DNA from: Brevipalpus yothersi
Taxonomy: Eukaryota > Arthropoda > Arachnida > Trombidiformes > Tenuipalpidae
Length of the DNA stretch: 64,000 nucleotides
Reading direction: 5' to 3'
Assembly: GCA_003956705.1 (NCBI GenBank)
Contig: QZCP01000134.1
Location: forward strand, 1 to 64,000
This document shows positions 34,300 through 46,083 of this stretch, one piece after another. Made by a program: the position numbers and the translations under genes. Position 1 is the first letter of the stretch. Each line of letters begins with the position of its first letter. The notes under the pieces are model-generated. The model saw nothing but the letters and a program-made list of their open reading frames with translations, had not been told where the DNA came from and did no database searches.

Positions 34300-34955
34300 A
34301 ATTGGAATTTTTTATTTCAAGTAAACGGAAACTGTTGAAACATGAAAAACCTAGAAACTAAAGTCCTATTTTTTTCAGCTAGCTTTTCTTTAACGAATTG
34401 GACAAGTTTTCCTCTCTCAACTTCTGATTGTTCACCCTTCTTTAGATCTTTGATCTTCACTTTCCTTTTCTTCACTTCATCAGGTCCAATAATAATGAGG
34501 GAAGGAATGCCCTTCACAATGAGGGATCTGCTTCATCAGTTTAGGGCTCTTAGCCTTATAAGAATGCTCTGCAGAGATACCTTCGCTCCACAGCTCTCGG
34601 AGTATTTTCAGCCTTTCGGCAACCATGTCATCTCCAATTGATATAACAATTAACACCAGGTTTAGTTATGTGGCTCATTCTTTGTTCAATGGACCTACCT
34701 TAGCTTAATGATTGGTTCCTAACTTCTTATTGAGAAGTGCTTTTAGTATAGAACTGTGATGCTTGATGAGTTCACCAATCTTATCAGTAGATTTTTCCAC
34801 AAGACCTTTCTCTACGCAAATTTCTTTCTTGATTCCTTCCCAGGCCAGCTTGGAAGGGGAGAGACATGAGTTGTCGGTCAAGGTGATACAAAATGTTTTG
34901 CACTAGAACTTACCTTGCCCAATTTATCTATCGCTGAGTAGGTTGCCTTGTATCC
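34300..34955 (-). pseudogene. HARS-derived fragment 3 (inverted, internally deleted, with 3' UTR)
   Basis: The minus strand matches the end of HARS exon 4, intron 4, the 5' part of exon 5, then (after the same roughly 260 bp deletion as fragment 1) the C-terminal codons, the stop, and about 60 bp of HARS 3' flank (rc of TTGAAACATGAAAAACCTAG...). Several lesions are present, including loss of the correct frame after LGTN. Confidence 0.85.
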
Positions 34956-35161
34956 ATCTATGGTAGGGATGGGGCATGTATTAACCTTGTGGTCACTCTG
35001 CGTCATGAGGTGGGGTTCCATCGGTCTGCCTCCCGTCAATGGACTGATATAAATCGACTGTACAGCCCGATACGAATCATTCTCTGGTCGGCTTGCCATT
35101 AACAAACTATAACTCTTATTTTCCGAGTTTTCACTGTTCACCTATCTGGTCAATAACCAAA

Positions 35162-35846
35162 ATGTACTCTTCCCGTTTAGTCGCCCTACTTTTCATTGTC
35201 ATTACTCTCTCAAGTATTCTGGTCGAAGCGAAAGGTAAGAATTCAAACAACTTTGTTCTCACTATTGATTATTGGCTCTGGTAACATGTTGAAAATGCTT
35301 TGTTTTCGAATTTTTACAGGACTCAAGAAAGGAGTTAAATATGTTCAAAAAATTGTCAAAAATAAACCAGTTAAGAATAAGCTGGTCATCGCTCTGGGAC
35401 CAACCCCTCCACCCCCTCCACCACCGAAACCCATCATCAAGACTCCGAAGCCTCCAGCGGAGAAGGAATTATGTAAAATCAAAACTGATCCATCCGATAT
35501 TTTCATACTCACCATTGTCAGGAAGACCGCTGGAAAGATAAGCACTCTACCACCCATTATTCTGGACAATTCAAAGGTTTCCATTAGCCTCTGGGTTAAG
35601 AAAGGTTTGGGTTTCATTCATCAGCTCAAAAAGTATTTGTTATTTGGTAACAAATACAATGAGAATGTGTCCGTCAATCTGCAAATACATCCCTCCATGA
35701 TTGGACCTCTGCCACCTATCTATAAAACTGATCTTCTCATGTTAAGTATAATCAGCACCTACCAAGGAAAGCATAGAGTGAAAACTCATCTTATAGATAT
35801 TGTCGGACTGGAAAAAATCACAAATCCAAATCTACATCAAAAGTAA
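35162..35846 (+). CDS. small secreted Pro-rich protein, paralog 2 (2 exons)
   Basis: Exons 35162-35234 and 35320-35846, phase 1, encode 199 residues. The signal peptide is identical to paralog 1. The basic stretch is slightly altered (GVKYVQKIVKNKPVKNK), and the proline knob PTPPPPPPPKP and the body are nearly the same (KELCKIKTD, KVSISLWVKKGLG). The C terminus diverges (GLEKITNPNLHQK). Most substitutions keep the frame open, so both copies look functional. Role unknown. The region 5' of both genes is HARS-derived DNA, so the promoter may have been assembled from duplicated material. Confidence 0.75.
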
Positions 35847-36156
35847 TCAAATATATCAATTATATAGATATGAAGTATTTTAATAAACAATTATTCTATT
35901 CAGATAATTTCAATTGTAATAAACTTTTAATTTGCTCTCAAATCATAACCACTCAAGTCCCGCTCAATTGCTTAACGTTTTTATCCTCTTTTCCAGCTCT
36001 AACAGATGGCATAGTGAAAACTGAACCTGAAGCGCTTTAAAAACCGGCGATTATTATCATCATTTTCGAGAAACACTTTCAAATTCATTTTGAGTGTGTG
36101 TTTGATCAAGTTTGATTGTTTGTTTGTTCATCATCATTAATTTCATCCACAGCTTC

Positions 36157-37926
36157 ATGATGGCCACCAAAATAACTCTCAAGACGCCCAAAGGTATGCG
36201 TGATATTGGTCCACAACAGATGTTGATTCGTGAAAAAATTTTTAAATTGATTACCGATTGCTTCAAAAGACATGGAGCCCAAGAGTTGGACACGCCAGTG
36301 TGTGAATTGCGAGAAACATTAACCGGTAAATATGGTGAGGAAGCCAAGCTCATCTATGATCTTGCTGATCAAGGTAAGTGAGATCTCTGAGGAATGGAAT
36401 AACTATCGTCATCATGATGGATATCTTGATGATTGTTTGATTCTTTGCCACGTTGATAACCGGGTATGAAGCTTCTCAACGGTTCGATGGTTGTTGAGTG
36501 ATTATTTTGCACCCAACAGAATTCGACCTGAATTCGAGGGAAATGGGATGGTGATCGGTGATTTGCATAAATTAAGATTTCCTCTTCTCCTTCAAAATAG
36601 GTGGTGAAATCCTCTCACTTCGATATGATCTTACTGTGCCTTTTGCGCGGTATCTTGCTCAACACAAGACACCTTCAATGAAACGATACCAAATAGCAAA
36701 AGTCTATCGACGAGATAATCCAAAGACTACCAAAGGAAGATTCCGAGAATTTTACCAATGTGTAGGTTTTTCAGATGAGAGTTTCTGGCCATCATAATCT
36801 AACGTCTTTCACTCTACTTTGTGCAGGATTTTGATATTGCTGGTCCATCGGACACGATGATCGCCGATTCTGAATGTTTGAGAATGCTGTATGAGTGTCT
36901 GAATGATTTAGATCTCAAAAATTTCCTTATCAAAGTAAGTTTTCTATACTACAAAATGCCCTTTTAATTTTTCAATTATTCCCTTCCAATTTTGTTTATG
37001 CAGATTAATCATAGGCGGTTGATCAGTGGAATGTTTGAGATTGCTGGAGTACCCAAAGAAAAATTCAAGGCAACATGCTCGGCAATTGATAAATTGGGCA
37101 AGGTAAGTTCTAGCGCAAAATATCTAGTATCACCTTGACCGACAACTCATGTTTCTCTCCTTCACAGCTGACTTGGGATGAAATCAAGAAAGAAATGTGT
37201 GTAGAGAAAGGTCTCGAGGAGAAATCTGCTGATAAGATTGGTGAACTCATCAAGCATCACGGCTCCATAGAAACACTGGACGCACTTCTCAATCAAGAGT
37301 TGGGAACTAATCCTGAAGCTAAAGCAGGTCTCGAAGAGCTGAAACTATTGCACACCTATTGTGATGCTCTTGGAATCAATAGTTCAATTGAGTACGATCT
37401 GAGTCTAGCCCGTGGACTTGATTACTACACTGGATTGATTTATGAAGTTGTACTCAAGAACGATGAGCTCGAGGTGGGCAGTATTGCTGCAGGGGGCCGC
37501 TATGATGGTCTGGTCTCAACTTTGTCCGACAACAAGCACAATGTTCCCTGTATCGGTGTAAGTCTTGGGATTGAGCGTATTTTAGCAATCATCGAGCAAA
37601 GAATGAGCCATATTACTCAACCTGGTGTTAATTGCTATGTTATATCAATTGGAGATGACATGGTTGCAGAAAGGCTGAAAATACTCCGAGAGCTGTGGAG
37701 CGAAGGTATCTCTGCTGAGCATTCTTATAAGGCCAAGAGCCCCAAACTGATGAAGGAGATCCCTCATTGTGAAGAGCACAACATTCCTTTCATCATTATT
37801 ATTGGACCTGATGAAGTGAAGAGTGGGACAGTGAAGATCAAAGATCTTAAGAAGCGTGAACAATCAGAAGTTGAAAGGGGAAAACTTGTCCAATTTGTTA
37901 AAGAAAAGCTAGCTGACCAAAAATAG
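36157..37926 (+). CDS. HARS: histidyl-tRNA synthetase (5 exons)
   Basis: Exons 36157-36373, 36601-36761, 36827-36934, 37004-37102 and 37168-37926 are all in phase and encode 447 residues. It charges tRNA-His with histidine using ATP. Class II catalytic features are visible: LKTPKGMRD at the start, ELDTPVCELRETLTGKYGEE (motif 1 region), VYRRDNPKTTKGRFREFYQCDFD (motif 2), the HisA signature LARGLDYYTG (about 275-284) and GVSLGIERIL (motif 3), followed by the anticodon-binding domain. The N-terminal WHEP domain of vertebrate HARS is not seen. The ATG at 36157 (or 36160) is used here, but an AG at 36151-36152 after a pyrimidine-rich tract could be a splice acceptor from an undetected upstream exon. 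It is convergent with PFDN6 (175 bp apart). AATAAA lies near 37974. Confidence 0.95.
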
Positions 37927-38100
37927 GACATAATTTCTAGGTTTTTCATGTTTCAACAGTTTTTGTTTACTTGAAATAAAAAAATTCCAATTGACTACAA
38001 CTTGACGACTGATTCGATATCAATCAATTTTCGTTAATCGAAAACTATGAAGGCATCCACAAAATGTAAAAAATGTTCCAAACAGTTATATCAACCGTTC

Positions 38101-38634
38101 TCAAGGTTTAACTTGGGCTGCTTTGACTTGGGCTTGCTTTATTTGAGCCTGAAGTTTTGCAATCACTTCTTTCTGCTCAGTTTGCTTACTTTCAATATCT
38201 TTGATGGTATCATCATGCCTTTTTCTGTAACGAAATTTGAAGCAGGAAAAAATCCGATTAGATGATCAATTTTCGAAAACCGCCTTGCCGAAAACTCACA
38301 GTTCTCCACTTATATACTTAATCCTCCCGTTGACATTGTCCTTGGCATCTTTGAGATCTTGTTTAATCATCGCAGGACCAATCAGCTTAAAAACATTGGC
38401 ATCATCTTCCAATAAATCCAATTCCTACACACACAAGCATCTTGAATAATTATCTTCTTACTCAACACAGTCTAGACAATGTCTACTCACCTCTTTCACA
38501 ATCTTATTTTCATTCAATTGTTCATCCAATTGTTGTCGAGTTGTGCATACTTTTTGCAATTCCTTTTGAAGATTATTAAATTTAGTCACCTCTTCGGACA
38601 ACTTTTTTGTAACCGCTTCCATTGCTGCTGCCAT
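38101..38634 (-). CDS. PFDN6: prefoldin subunit 6 (3 exons)
   Basis: Exons 38634-38491, 38424-38300 and 38224-38101 join in phase and encode 130 residues (human PFDN6 has 129). Prefoldin is a hexameric cytosolic co-chaperone that hands unfolded actin and tubulin to the CCT chaperonin. Subunit 6 is a beta-type subunit. The layout is an N-terminal coiled coil (KKLSEEVTKFNNLQKELQKV), the conserved QLDEQLNENKIVKEELDLL, the beta-hairpin core with NVFKLIGPAMIKQDL, and a C-terminal coiled coil ending in lysine/alanine-rich sequence. It lies head-to-head with SAP130 (about 540 bp between starts), so a shared bidirectional promoter is possible. Confidence 0.95.
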
Positions 38635-39171
38635 AATTTTGCAACTATTATTATTACTATTGTAACTGATGATGGAAGATGATATCAAATGAAATCCACA
38701 CAACTCACATACACACACCACTCAATCAACTGACTTCTTTCCACCTTCGGATACACCTGATGAAGATCTTGATCAACTACTGGTTCAATGACACACACTT
38801 GGAACTCACACTGGCAATTAAATTAATCAAAATGAGAACATTTAAACAATTTCATTTCGAATTTCAACATTTGCCATGCTGCGTCCAGCCTTTTACAGGC
38901 TTCCAGTATATGCGTACAGTAACCGCCATTTTAAATTGAATCGATTCACTTTGTTTACATCTTTTTTTGCTCACTTTTGGCTGCTTCTTGTTGCTGAAGA
39001 TGATGATGATGATAGATGTGAGATACATGTTTTGTGGAAGGATTTTTTTGCTTATTAGCTGATTAAATGATTGATTAGCGAATAAGATTATTGTTTTAGG
39101 GAAAGTACATCATTCCACAATCATCACATGGTGTGTGGTGATTGTGTTTGAGTGTCAATTGTGGTATCGAA

Positions 39172-40946
39172 ATGGTAAGTATCAATGTGTATATATACCG
39201 TGTTCTTGTATGTGTGTGTCCTTTAAAATTTGAATTTTTTAACCATTTTCTTTTTCTTGTCCACCTTTTGATTGATGTTCCTTTTTTTCTGGGAAATTTT
39301 TGGTCAATGATCATTGTGTGCTTATGTTTTCCCATCAGGAACCATCTGGGAATGTGCCCACCAAGGCGGTGAATGTGACCAACACTGGACCAGGGCCTCG
39401 GTATGCCTCGGTTTCAATTTATCCTAATATAGTTACTGCGCCATTCATTTCTCATTCACCCGTGAAACAACAAATTATTCCTGGTGCCCAAACATCACCT
39501 CGACCCATCATTTTATTTCGTAAACGAGTCGCTGGCGACTCATCATTTGCCTCTTCCGCTACCACTTCTCCATCATCCTCTCAACAACAACAACAACAAA
39601 ATCAATTACAGGCCAGTTCTGTTCATAATCAACAATCATCATCAAGCCATCCAGTTTTTCCTGGACATTTACCCAATTTGTTCATTAGCCATGGTAATTC
39701 TGGTGCTACCAGCATAAATAAGACCGCATCTTCAACGTTGACGTGTGCAAGTGTTATTACCTCTTCGTCAATATCATCTGCTTGTTCTTCATCTTTGTCG
39801 TCAACCATCAACTCATCATCTCTATCCCCAGGAGTAACGGTGAGCGGATCATCATCAGGAACTATATTATCGTCGACCACACTTACACCCTCAAAACCTT
39901 CCTCTGTCACCCTCTCTGTTACTAATGCATCAGTTATACATCACTCAAAAACCTACAATGATATTTCCTCACTAGCCACCACTCCTGTAAAAGATCATTC
40001 TGATTTGTCAACTATTACCGTCAATTCATTGAATATTGGCGGTGATAGAACACTCTCCGATATTACCTCCAATAGTGGCATCAATACAGGTCAGCCTAAT
40101 AGCATTGTGATTTCATCTACCACCACTACTAGCAGCCAAAATCAACAATCCACACCAAACTCAGATGCCTCTGGTGCTACTCCTCGTAAGAAACCTCGTA
40201 AACAGCAATTGGAGCCATTCCAACTCACCACATCTCGAAATATCAAGCTCCTCTCGTCAAATCATGATTTTAGAAACGACCCAGATGATCGAGATGGTAT
40301 AAATTCGTCCCCTTCATCCTCACATAGCAACAACAACCACAACAATTTCTTCTCTTCCTATTTTAAAGACAATAACTCATCGTCCGGTGCAGCTGGAAGT
40401 GCTGCTTCGGTGACAAACACATCTTTTGTTCATAAAAAGCCTCGACCATCTATATTAACATCTTATAACATCCCATGGAAATCTTTACAGTATCATTTTC
40501 TTCGATACTCTGATGTTAAACAGAAGCCAGAGAAAAAATTGACTCTCAGTGAACTTTCAAATGAAGGTATACAGAAAAAGAATGGCTGGAAAGTTCAGCA
40601 TCTAGTGACTCATATTGAGGACACAGAGGAAAGAGAAGCTGAGGTATATCGTCGATTAAGACATTGTTTCGATAATTATGAAAAAAGTGATGATAATTTG
40701 CGTAACATCATTAACCTTTTGGGTGTAACTTATTTAGGTTCTTCAACAAATCATTTTGATACTCAGGTACAATTTTATGACAAACTGAATGATCTTATCC
40801 GTGGTAATCTGCAAAGGAGTAAGTTACTTCAGGATCAGATGCATGAAGCTAAGCAAATTATCATCAAATTGACCAACGATCATAAGGATCGAGTGGGAAG
40901 GTTGACGAAAAAGTGCGCCAATAAGCGTACATATATCAACAAATAA
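39172..40946 (+). CDS. SAP130: SAP130-like Sin3A co-repressor subunit (2 coding exons)
   Basis: The first coding exon is just the ATG at 39172-39174, followed by GTAAGT. Exon 2 is 39339-40946, giving 536 residues. SAP130 is a nuclear subunit of the Sin3/HDAC co-repressor. The N-terminal and central part is Ser/Thr/Gln-rich and low complexity (poly-Q run, many SSS blocks). A basic patch (PRKKPRKQQ) fits a nuclear signal. The conserved C-terminal domain is clear: NIPWKSLQYHFLRYSDVK, NGWKVQHLVTHIEDTEE, VYRRLR, and LNDLIRGNLQRSKLLQDQM...DHKDRV. It is shorter than the vertebrate protein (over 1,000 residues), mainly in the low-complexity part. It converges on the USP gene. Confidence 0.88.
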
Positions 40947-41238
40947 AGCAGATAGTTTGCTATCACACTTTGTTCTCAAAGAGGAAAAGTTCTTTTTACC
41001 TTATATGTTTGAAGAAATAATGTTTTTCTCAAATGCCACGAGGCTAGACAACTTTATCAATCATCACTATTTTGAGCATGATTCGTTCTTGTATGTGTAA
41101 AGCATTGATCATACGATTTCTTATCGCAGGGAATAAAATCGAATTGCAAATGAATTATTGTGTGTCTTTTGTCCATCAATCTTTTTTTTACGAACGTTTA
41201 ACTCAAGAGAAAAAATCGTTCACCAAAAGCTTGAGAGC

Positions 41239-43738
41239 TTAGATTTGATGTTTTATTCTTCTTTCCTTTTCTACAGTCTCTTTAGTTCTTTCAACCCACT
41301 CTAATTCCTCAGACTCATACTTCTTTCTTTTTCTTTTCTTCTTATTTTTCTTCTTTAACTTCATCAATCTTTTTTCCGCTTTCTTCGAAATAAGTCCGTT
41401 TGTGTGATTACTTGTAGGAGTTGATGACTTGGATGGTGTACTATTTACAGGACTACTAGTACTGGAATCATCGTCATCGGAAGAATCTTCGTCGTAATTC
41501 ACCAACGAATGTTGAGGTTTGATAGGTGAGTTGTATTGAGATGACTTGTTCTTATCCACCAAGCCATCGAAAAAGGAGTTGCTTATTGTGGAATTCTTAT
41601 TTCCATTTGAATGAATACTAGCTAGGCTATTGTTTAAATTTACACTTCGATCTCCGTTGAGCTGCTTATTGTTCTGTTGGTCTTGACTTTTACCGAGATG
41701 TCCATTCGGATAAACAGTGAGAGAACGACAAGCGTTGAGAATACCGTTCGTTTTGGGCTGATTATTGTGCAGAGAATTGAGAGCTTGGTGAACTTCAGCT
41801 TTCTGAGAAGAACGAAATAAAAAGAATCCATAAAACGAAATGGTCTCAATAAAAATCTTGTTAAATCATTAAAAATCAATAAAAATCATGATATCTTACC
41901 GCAATTTCAGTAGAATAACTATTTTGAGCAGAAACTTTGATATAAAAAAGGATATACGCTTGTTGGTCAAGCACTTGAGCCAAATTCACTTGAATGACCC
42001 GATCATCATCCATCAAATACCAGAGTTCATTGGAACTTTTGATGTAACAGTAATAATGACCCGAATTTGAGGTAGATCCAAGATGAACTAGAACAGCATT
42101 GAGTTTGTAAAATATTGGTGATCCCTAAAGAAATGGAATGATCAAATTTTGAGATTAAAAAACAATCACACATACACATCAAGATCGATGGTCTTACCTT
42201 AGAGTCTGACATGTAAGGCCTAATATTGAAAGTTTCCGGATATGATATTTTTTTGGTTATTTTTCCACCGTATATACGATTGTAATCAAAACGCTTGAAT
42301 TGTACGGTGGCAACATTGGGAGGTCGAAATATGGTAAAACGTTTTGATGCAGCTACTTTCTTTTTACAATTGGGACATTTATAAGCATTCTCATTTTGCA
42401 AAAGCTCGGGTTGAGTGAATTTACGGAAAGCGTCTTCCAGATTACCAGCATCCTTAAGATAGAAGGAAAAATAAACCGAAAAAAAAGTTTCAATATGCGA
42501 CTGCTTGTTGTGGAGGACATCATGACCAGATGGAAGTAAGTCGATCAAGGCTGAACTTTTCTCAAGGCTCAACATTGAGCAAGCATTTTCAGGCATCATT
42601 TTGAAAGATTGAAAAAAATACAAACCTTGATATCCAGAATGAAGTCCATAAAATAGTCATAGGTGTTACTTTTCTCTTTACATTGAGAACAAGTCACTTG
42701 ACTTCGGTGATAACCACCGAATATTTTGTTGATCACAGTCGTTTCCTTGCTTCTAGGCTCTAATTTTACTGAATTATGGGCAATCTCAAAATTCAGCAAA
42801 CAACTTTTCCACATATGATCCAGAACATATCGCAAGAATTCATGGGCATCTTCTTGTCTGTTTGGATGAAAATGACGAGCAATTGATTTCAGTCGAGAAT
42901 AAATGTTGGATGGCTTGATTGCTGAATTGGTATTACTATAAAGCCGTTGGAGATGCTGTTGGAATTCGCAGACCATGCAGAAAGATTTAAGTTTACCTGA
43001 AATATTGGAGAGAATAGTATTGTTAGGAAAACGCTATCAAAAAGTAAGCTTAAACTATAAGAAATAGCTATTGATACAGCTGATAATTACATTTAGCTGA
43101 ATGATCATCACCAGAATAGAGAAGATGATTGACCAAAGGAGAACAGTACGAGAGGCATTGGAGAACCGAGTTGAGATAGCAAGTATTACCCATATTAATG
43201 AGACCTGCACCAACTTTGGTAACCTATTTGAGGAGAAGTAAAACGAACAGTGAGCCTATGAATCTACTAGATGATTATTTCTCTTTCTTACCTTGTTCCA
43301 TTCAAGTTGGACTTTCTTATCTGGATATAAAATGATCTTAGGAGAAGCCATAGGCTCATTACCACCTCCGTTAACATTTGAATTATTATTGATAACATTA
43401 TTATTATTGACTTTATTATTGGTGTGTGGACTGTTGGCTGTGGAGTTGTTATTTGTTTCAGCAGCATTACTTGTGCTGAATCCGTTGAGTGTGACAAGAT
43501 TTGAGGTCTTCACATATCCATTCACTTCTGGGTGAGAATTGGTATCACTTTTCTTCTTCACAATCCATTTGCCGCTGGAACTAATGATTGATTGGTCCGG
43601 TGTCAAAATTGTGTATTTACTACAATCATTAAATTTTTTCTCTGGAAATTCTTCTCCAATTTCATAGGGAATAAACTCAATCCGATCGGTAAGTATTGAT
43701 GTACGACATCCACCAGGTACCTTGTTTATTGTTGACAA
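41239..43738 (-). CDS. USP36: USP36/USP42-like ubiquitin carboxyl-terminal hydrolase (6 exons)
   Basis: Exons 43738-43292, 43223-43091, 42996-42626, 42452-42198, 42124-41900 and 41802-41239 are all in phase and encode 664 residues. It is a cysteine protease of the USP class that removes ubiquitin. The catalytic Cys box reads VGAGLINMGNTCYLNS (C164). The His box is SGHYYCYIK (H425), followed by the acidic residue region YLMDDDR (441-443). Zinc-finger cysteines are in SQCKEK and KCPNCKKK, and NQEDAHEFLR-type and KRFTIFRPPNV segments place it with USP36/42/17. The N terminus carries an Asn-rich low-complexity insert. The C terminus has a very basic KKKNKKKRKRKK stretch that fits nuclear/nucleolar targeting, as known for USP36 (Drosophila scrawny). 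USP42 is the alternative assignment. Confidence 0.92.
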
Positions 43739-44952
43739 TCCAATCGTGTAAGCAGGTGAACATAAGAGTCAAATGTGTCGCCAAGTTAACGCGGAATGAA
43801 AAGAATAAGGTGATGAAGAAGAGGAAGAAAAAATAAATCAGGTGAGAAAGCGGATAAGATGTTATCGATTCAAGTTGTGGTAAGTTGATTAGCCTCAAAA
43901 ACATATACACACATACATGTATACATGTATACACACATCCACGCTTAGCCGAAACAAAGTATGTCTCACACTACACCGTCACTGTTCTTGCTCTTCAATC
44001 ATCCACTAGAAAAATGACTTACCTCTCGTTTGAATGGAAACGCTTTACTCAATGCTATGTCCATTGGTTAAATAAAAAATTATCCCCTTTCGTCATAGGA
44101 TAGTTTGAAGATTTAAATAAACATGAAAAAAAATAATCCAAAACAGAATTGTGCCCACATACAAGTAAGCATTGAATAGCTTTTTCGGCTTAAAACAAGC
44201 CTCGCTCGTCTCATCGCGCCATCTCGTTGACAGTTTAAAGTTGTGCAATCTGATTCATGATAAAGTTTCATCATGAAATTATTCTCAATTTTCCCTAAAT
44301 TGAAGGTATTGATATATTAATTATTAGGAAAATCTTTGAGATGCATTGGATGAAGGATGCAGTTCACCCCCTCTTCTTCTTTCTTTTCAATGATGATGAA
44401 GGAAACTTTGGCCTTTAACTCCCACGTTGTCAAGCTTGTCTCACTCTGAGACTATTTTTCGCTCTCTCTTCCTCTCTCTCTCTTTTTCTCGCCGCTCACA
44501 ACCATGTGATTGCCCCAGGCGGGAAGATGATAAGCTTTGGAATCATCCATCGAAGTTTTGCTGGAAGAACGAATACAATATATATTCAGATAAGTTGATG
44601 AGTTGATGAGGAGATTGATCAGATGTTGATGAAATATGAGGATAAAGTTGATTAAGGTTGGTTACCTCAATGTGATATATGAGCGCGAGCTCATATTGCT
44701 TACGATGCTCATGCTGATTGGATGAAGGAAGAGAGAGCAGCAAATCATTTAAGAAGCTCTAATTTACTGTAGCTGAAATCATATTCCAGTAACGATAATG
44801 GCTTCATTATAATAGATATGAATTTTGAGCTTTGAATCTTTCTTTTCCGAAGAAATGAAGATGAGATCTTTGTGGAAAAAAGTATCATCTATTTACACTA
44901 TATTGTGTATCATGAGTTAACGATAAGGAACATAATTACACAGTCCAAAAGT
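43739..44952. other. intergenic, no gene seen
   Basis: Upstream of the USP gene and 3' of RMDN1. It contains a second copy of the 18-bp palindrome ATACATGTATACATGTAT (43913-43930) and a short (CT)n patch near 44460-44485. Minor frames (44543-44743 minus) lack recognisable features. Confidence 0.45.
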
Positions 44953-46083
44953 TTAAAATTTTACACCATGCTTTTGCATGAGTTGCGCTGCCTCATCGAC
45001 TGCCTGAAAGATGAGAATTGCTTGAATTAGGATCAGAACCATTACCATATGTTGCTTACCTCGACATCGTCCCATTTATTTGAATCTCGGTAACGATTGA
45101 AGACATCTTTTAACAAAACTTTTGCCTCTTCTACATCTTTACCAATAGCTAAAAGGGTTTTGGCTATCATGAGTTTGTTTTTTGAATAAAAATTTGGACT
45201 TATATCTTCTGCTTTTTTGAACATTTCTAAGGCTGCCTCATAACTGGCATCAGGTAGTTTACCAAATAATACTTCTGCAAAAAAAGTAGAAATTGTTAAA
45301 AACAGAGTGGAACAACAATCAACCAAATGAACTTACTTGCAACATTCCTCTCTACCCATGAAACATTTGCACATGAAAAATTCCATTCACCCAGAAGGTA
45401 GTGTGAAGTCGGGTCATTTGGTGAATATTTGATAGCTTTTTCCATGTGATCCTTGAAATTCATCAGCTGAGATATTCTAGCTTTCAAACCATGAAGACTG
45501 GCATATTCATCGAGTAGAATAGCTTTCCACTGTAAAGATAGAAATGATGGATATTTGAATCACAAATTTGAGAGAATTTCCTATTAAAACATCAGAATCA
45601 AGATCCACTCACTTTATGAGCTGGGCCACATGTCTCATCCATCTCGATAGCCTTGTGAGCCAAGTCCAAGGCACCAGATATAAGAGCCATATACTCTTTT
45701 GAGGCTTTATCAGTACGGTATTTAAGCTGATGATGCTGAGCCCGAGCAATTCGCCACAAAGCTTCACTGTTTTCAGACCATGATGGTATTGATTTCATTA
45801 ATTTGATCAGCTCAACAAATTCATTCGTCTCAAACATCTTATCCGCTTGCTCATACAATTTTTTCAATTCACTTTTAGAATCCGATTTAGCATGAATTCC
45901 AAATGACAATGCCAACAGAGGAGTTAGCTTATATTTGATACTAGTTCCATTTGTATTGATTGCAATTGACTGAAGCATATTAATAGATATTGGAACCTTA
46001 AATCCTTTCCTTCTTGCCAGTGAGATCCATCGGCGAAGAAACAATCGAGCGATCATTTTAGCTTCAAAACCAAAAGGTGCCAT
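44953..46083 (-). CDS. RMDN1: regulator of microtubule dynamics protein 1-like (4 exons)
   Basis: Exons 46083-45613, 45529-45337, 45274-45060 and 45003-44953 join in phase and encode 309 residues (human RMDN1 has about 314). RMDN proteins are TPR-like helical-repeat proteins linked to microtubules and mitochondria. Matching segments are LYEQADKMFETNEFVELI, ALWRIARAQHHQLK, LDLAHKAIEMDETCGPAHK, WKAILLDEYASLHGLKARI, HMEKAIKYSPNDPTSHYLLGEW and VLFGKLPDASYEAALEMFKKAE. The start is the ATG at 46083, because it opens a basic N-terminal region (MIARLFLRRW from residue 10) that could target mitochondria. The ORF extends further upstream with unrelated residues. Molecular activity in arthropods is not known. 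Confidence 0.92.

Larger units (their letters stand above)
32035..35850. repeat. tandem duplication (~2.5 kb period) of HARS fragment plus secreted-protein gene
   Basis: Unit 1 (about 32035-33360) and unit 2 (about 34540-35850) align along their length. Each has the same internally deleted HARS fragment on the minus strand followed by a plus-strand two-exon secreted-protein gene. Between them lies HARS fragment 2 (33395-34215) and the 3' end of fragment 3. Confidence 0.85.
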
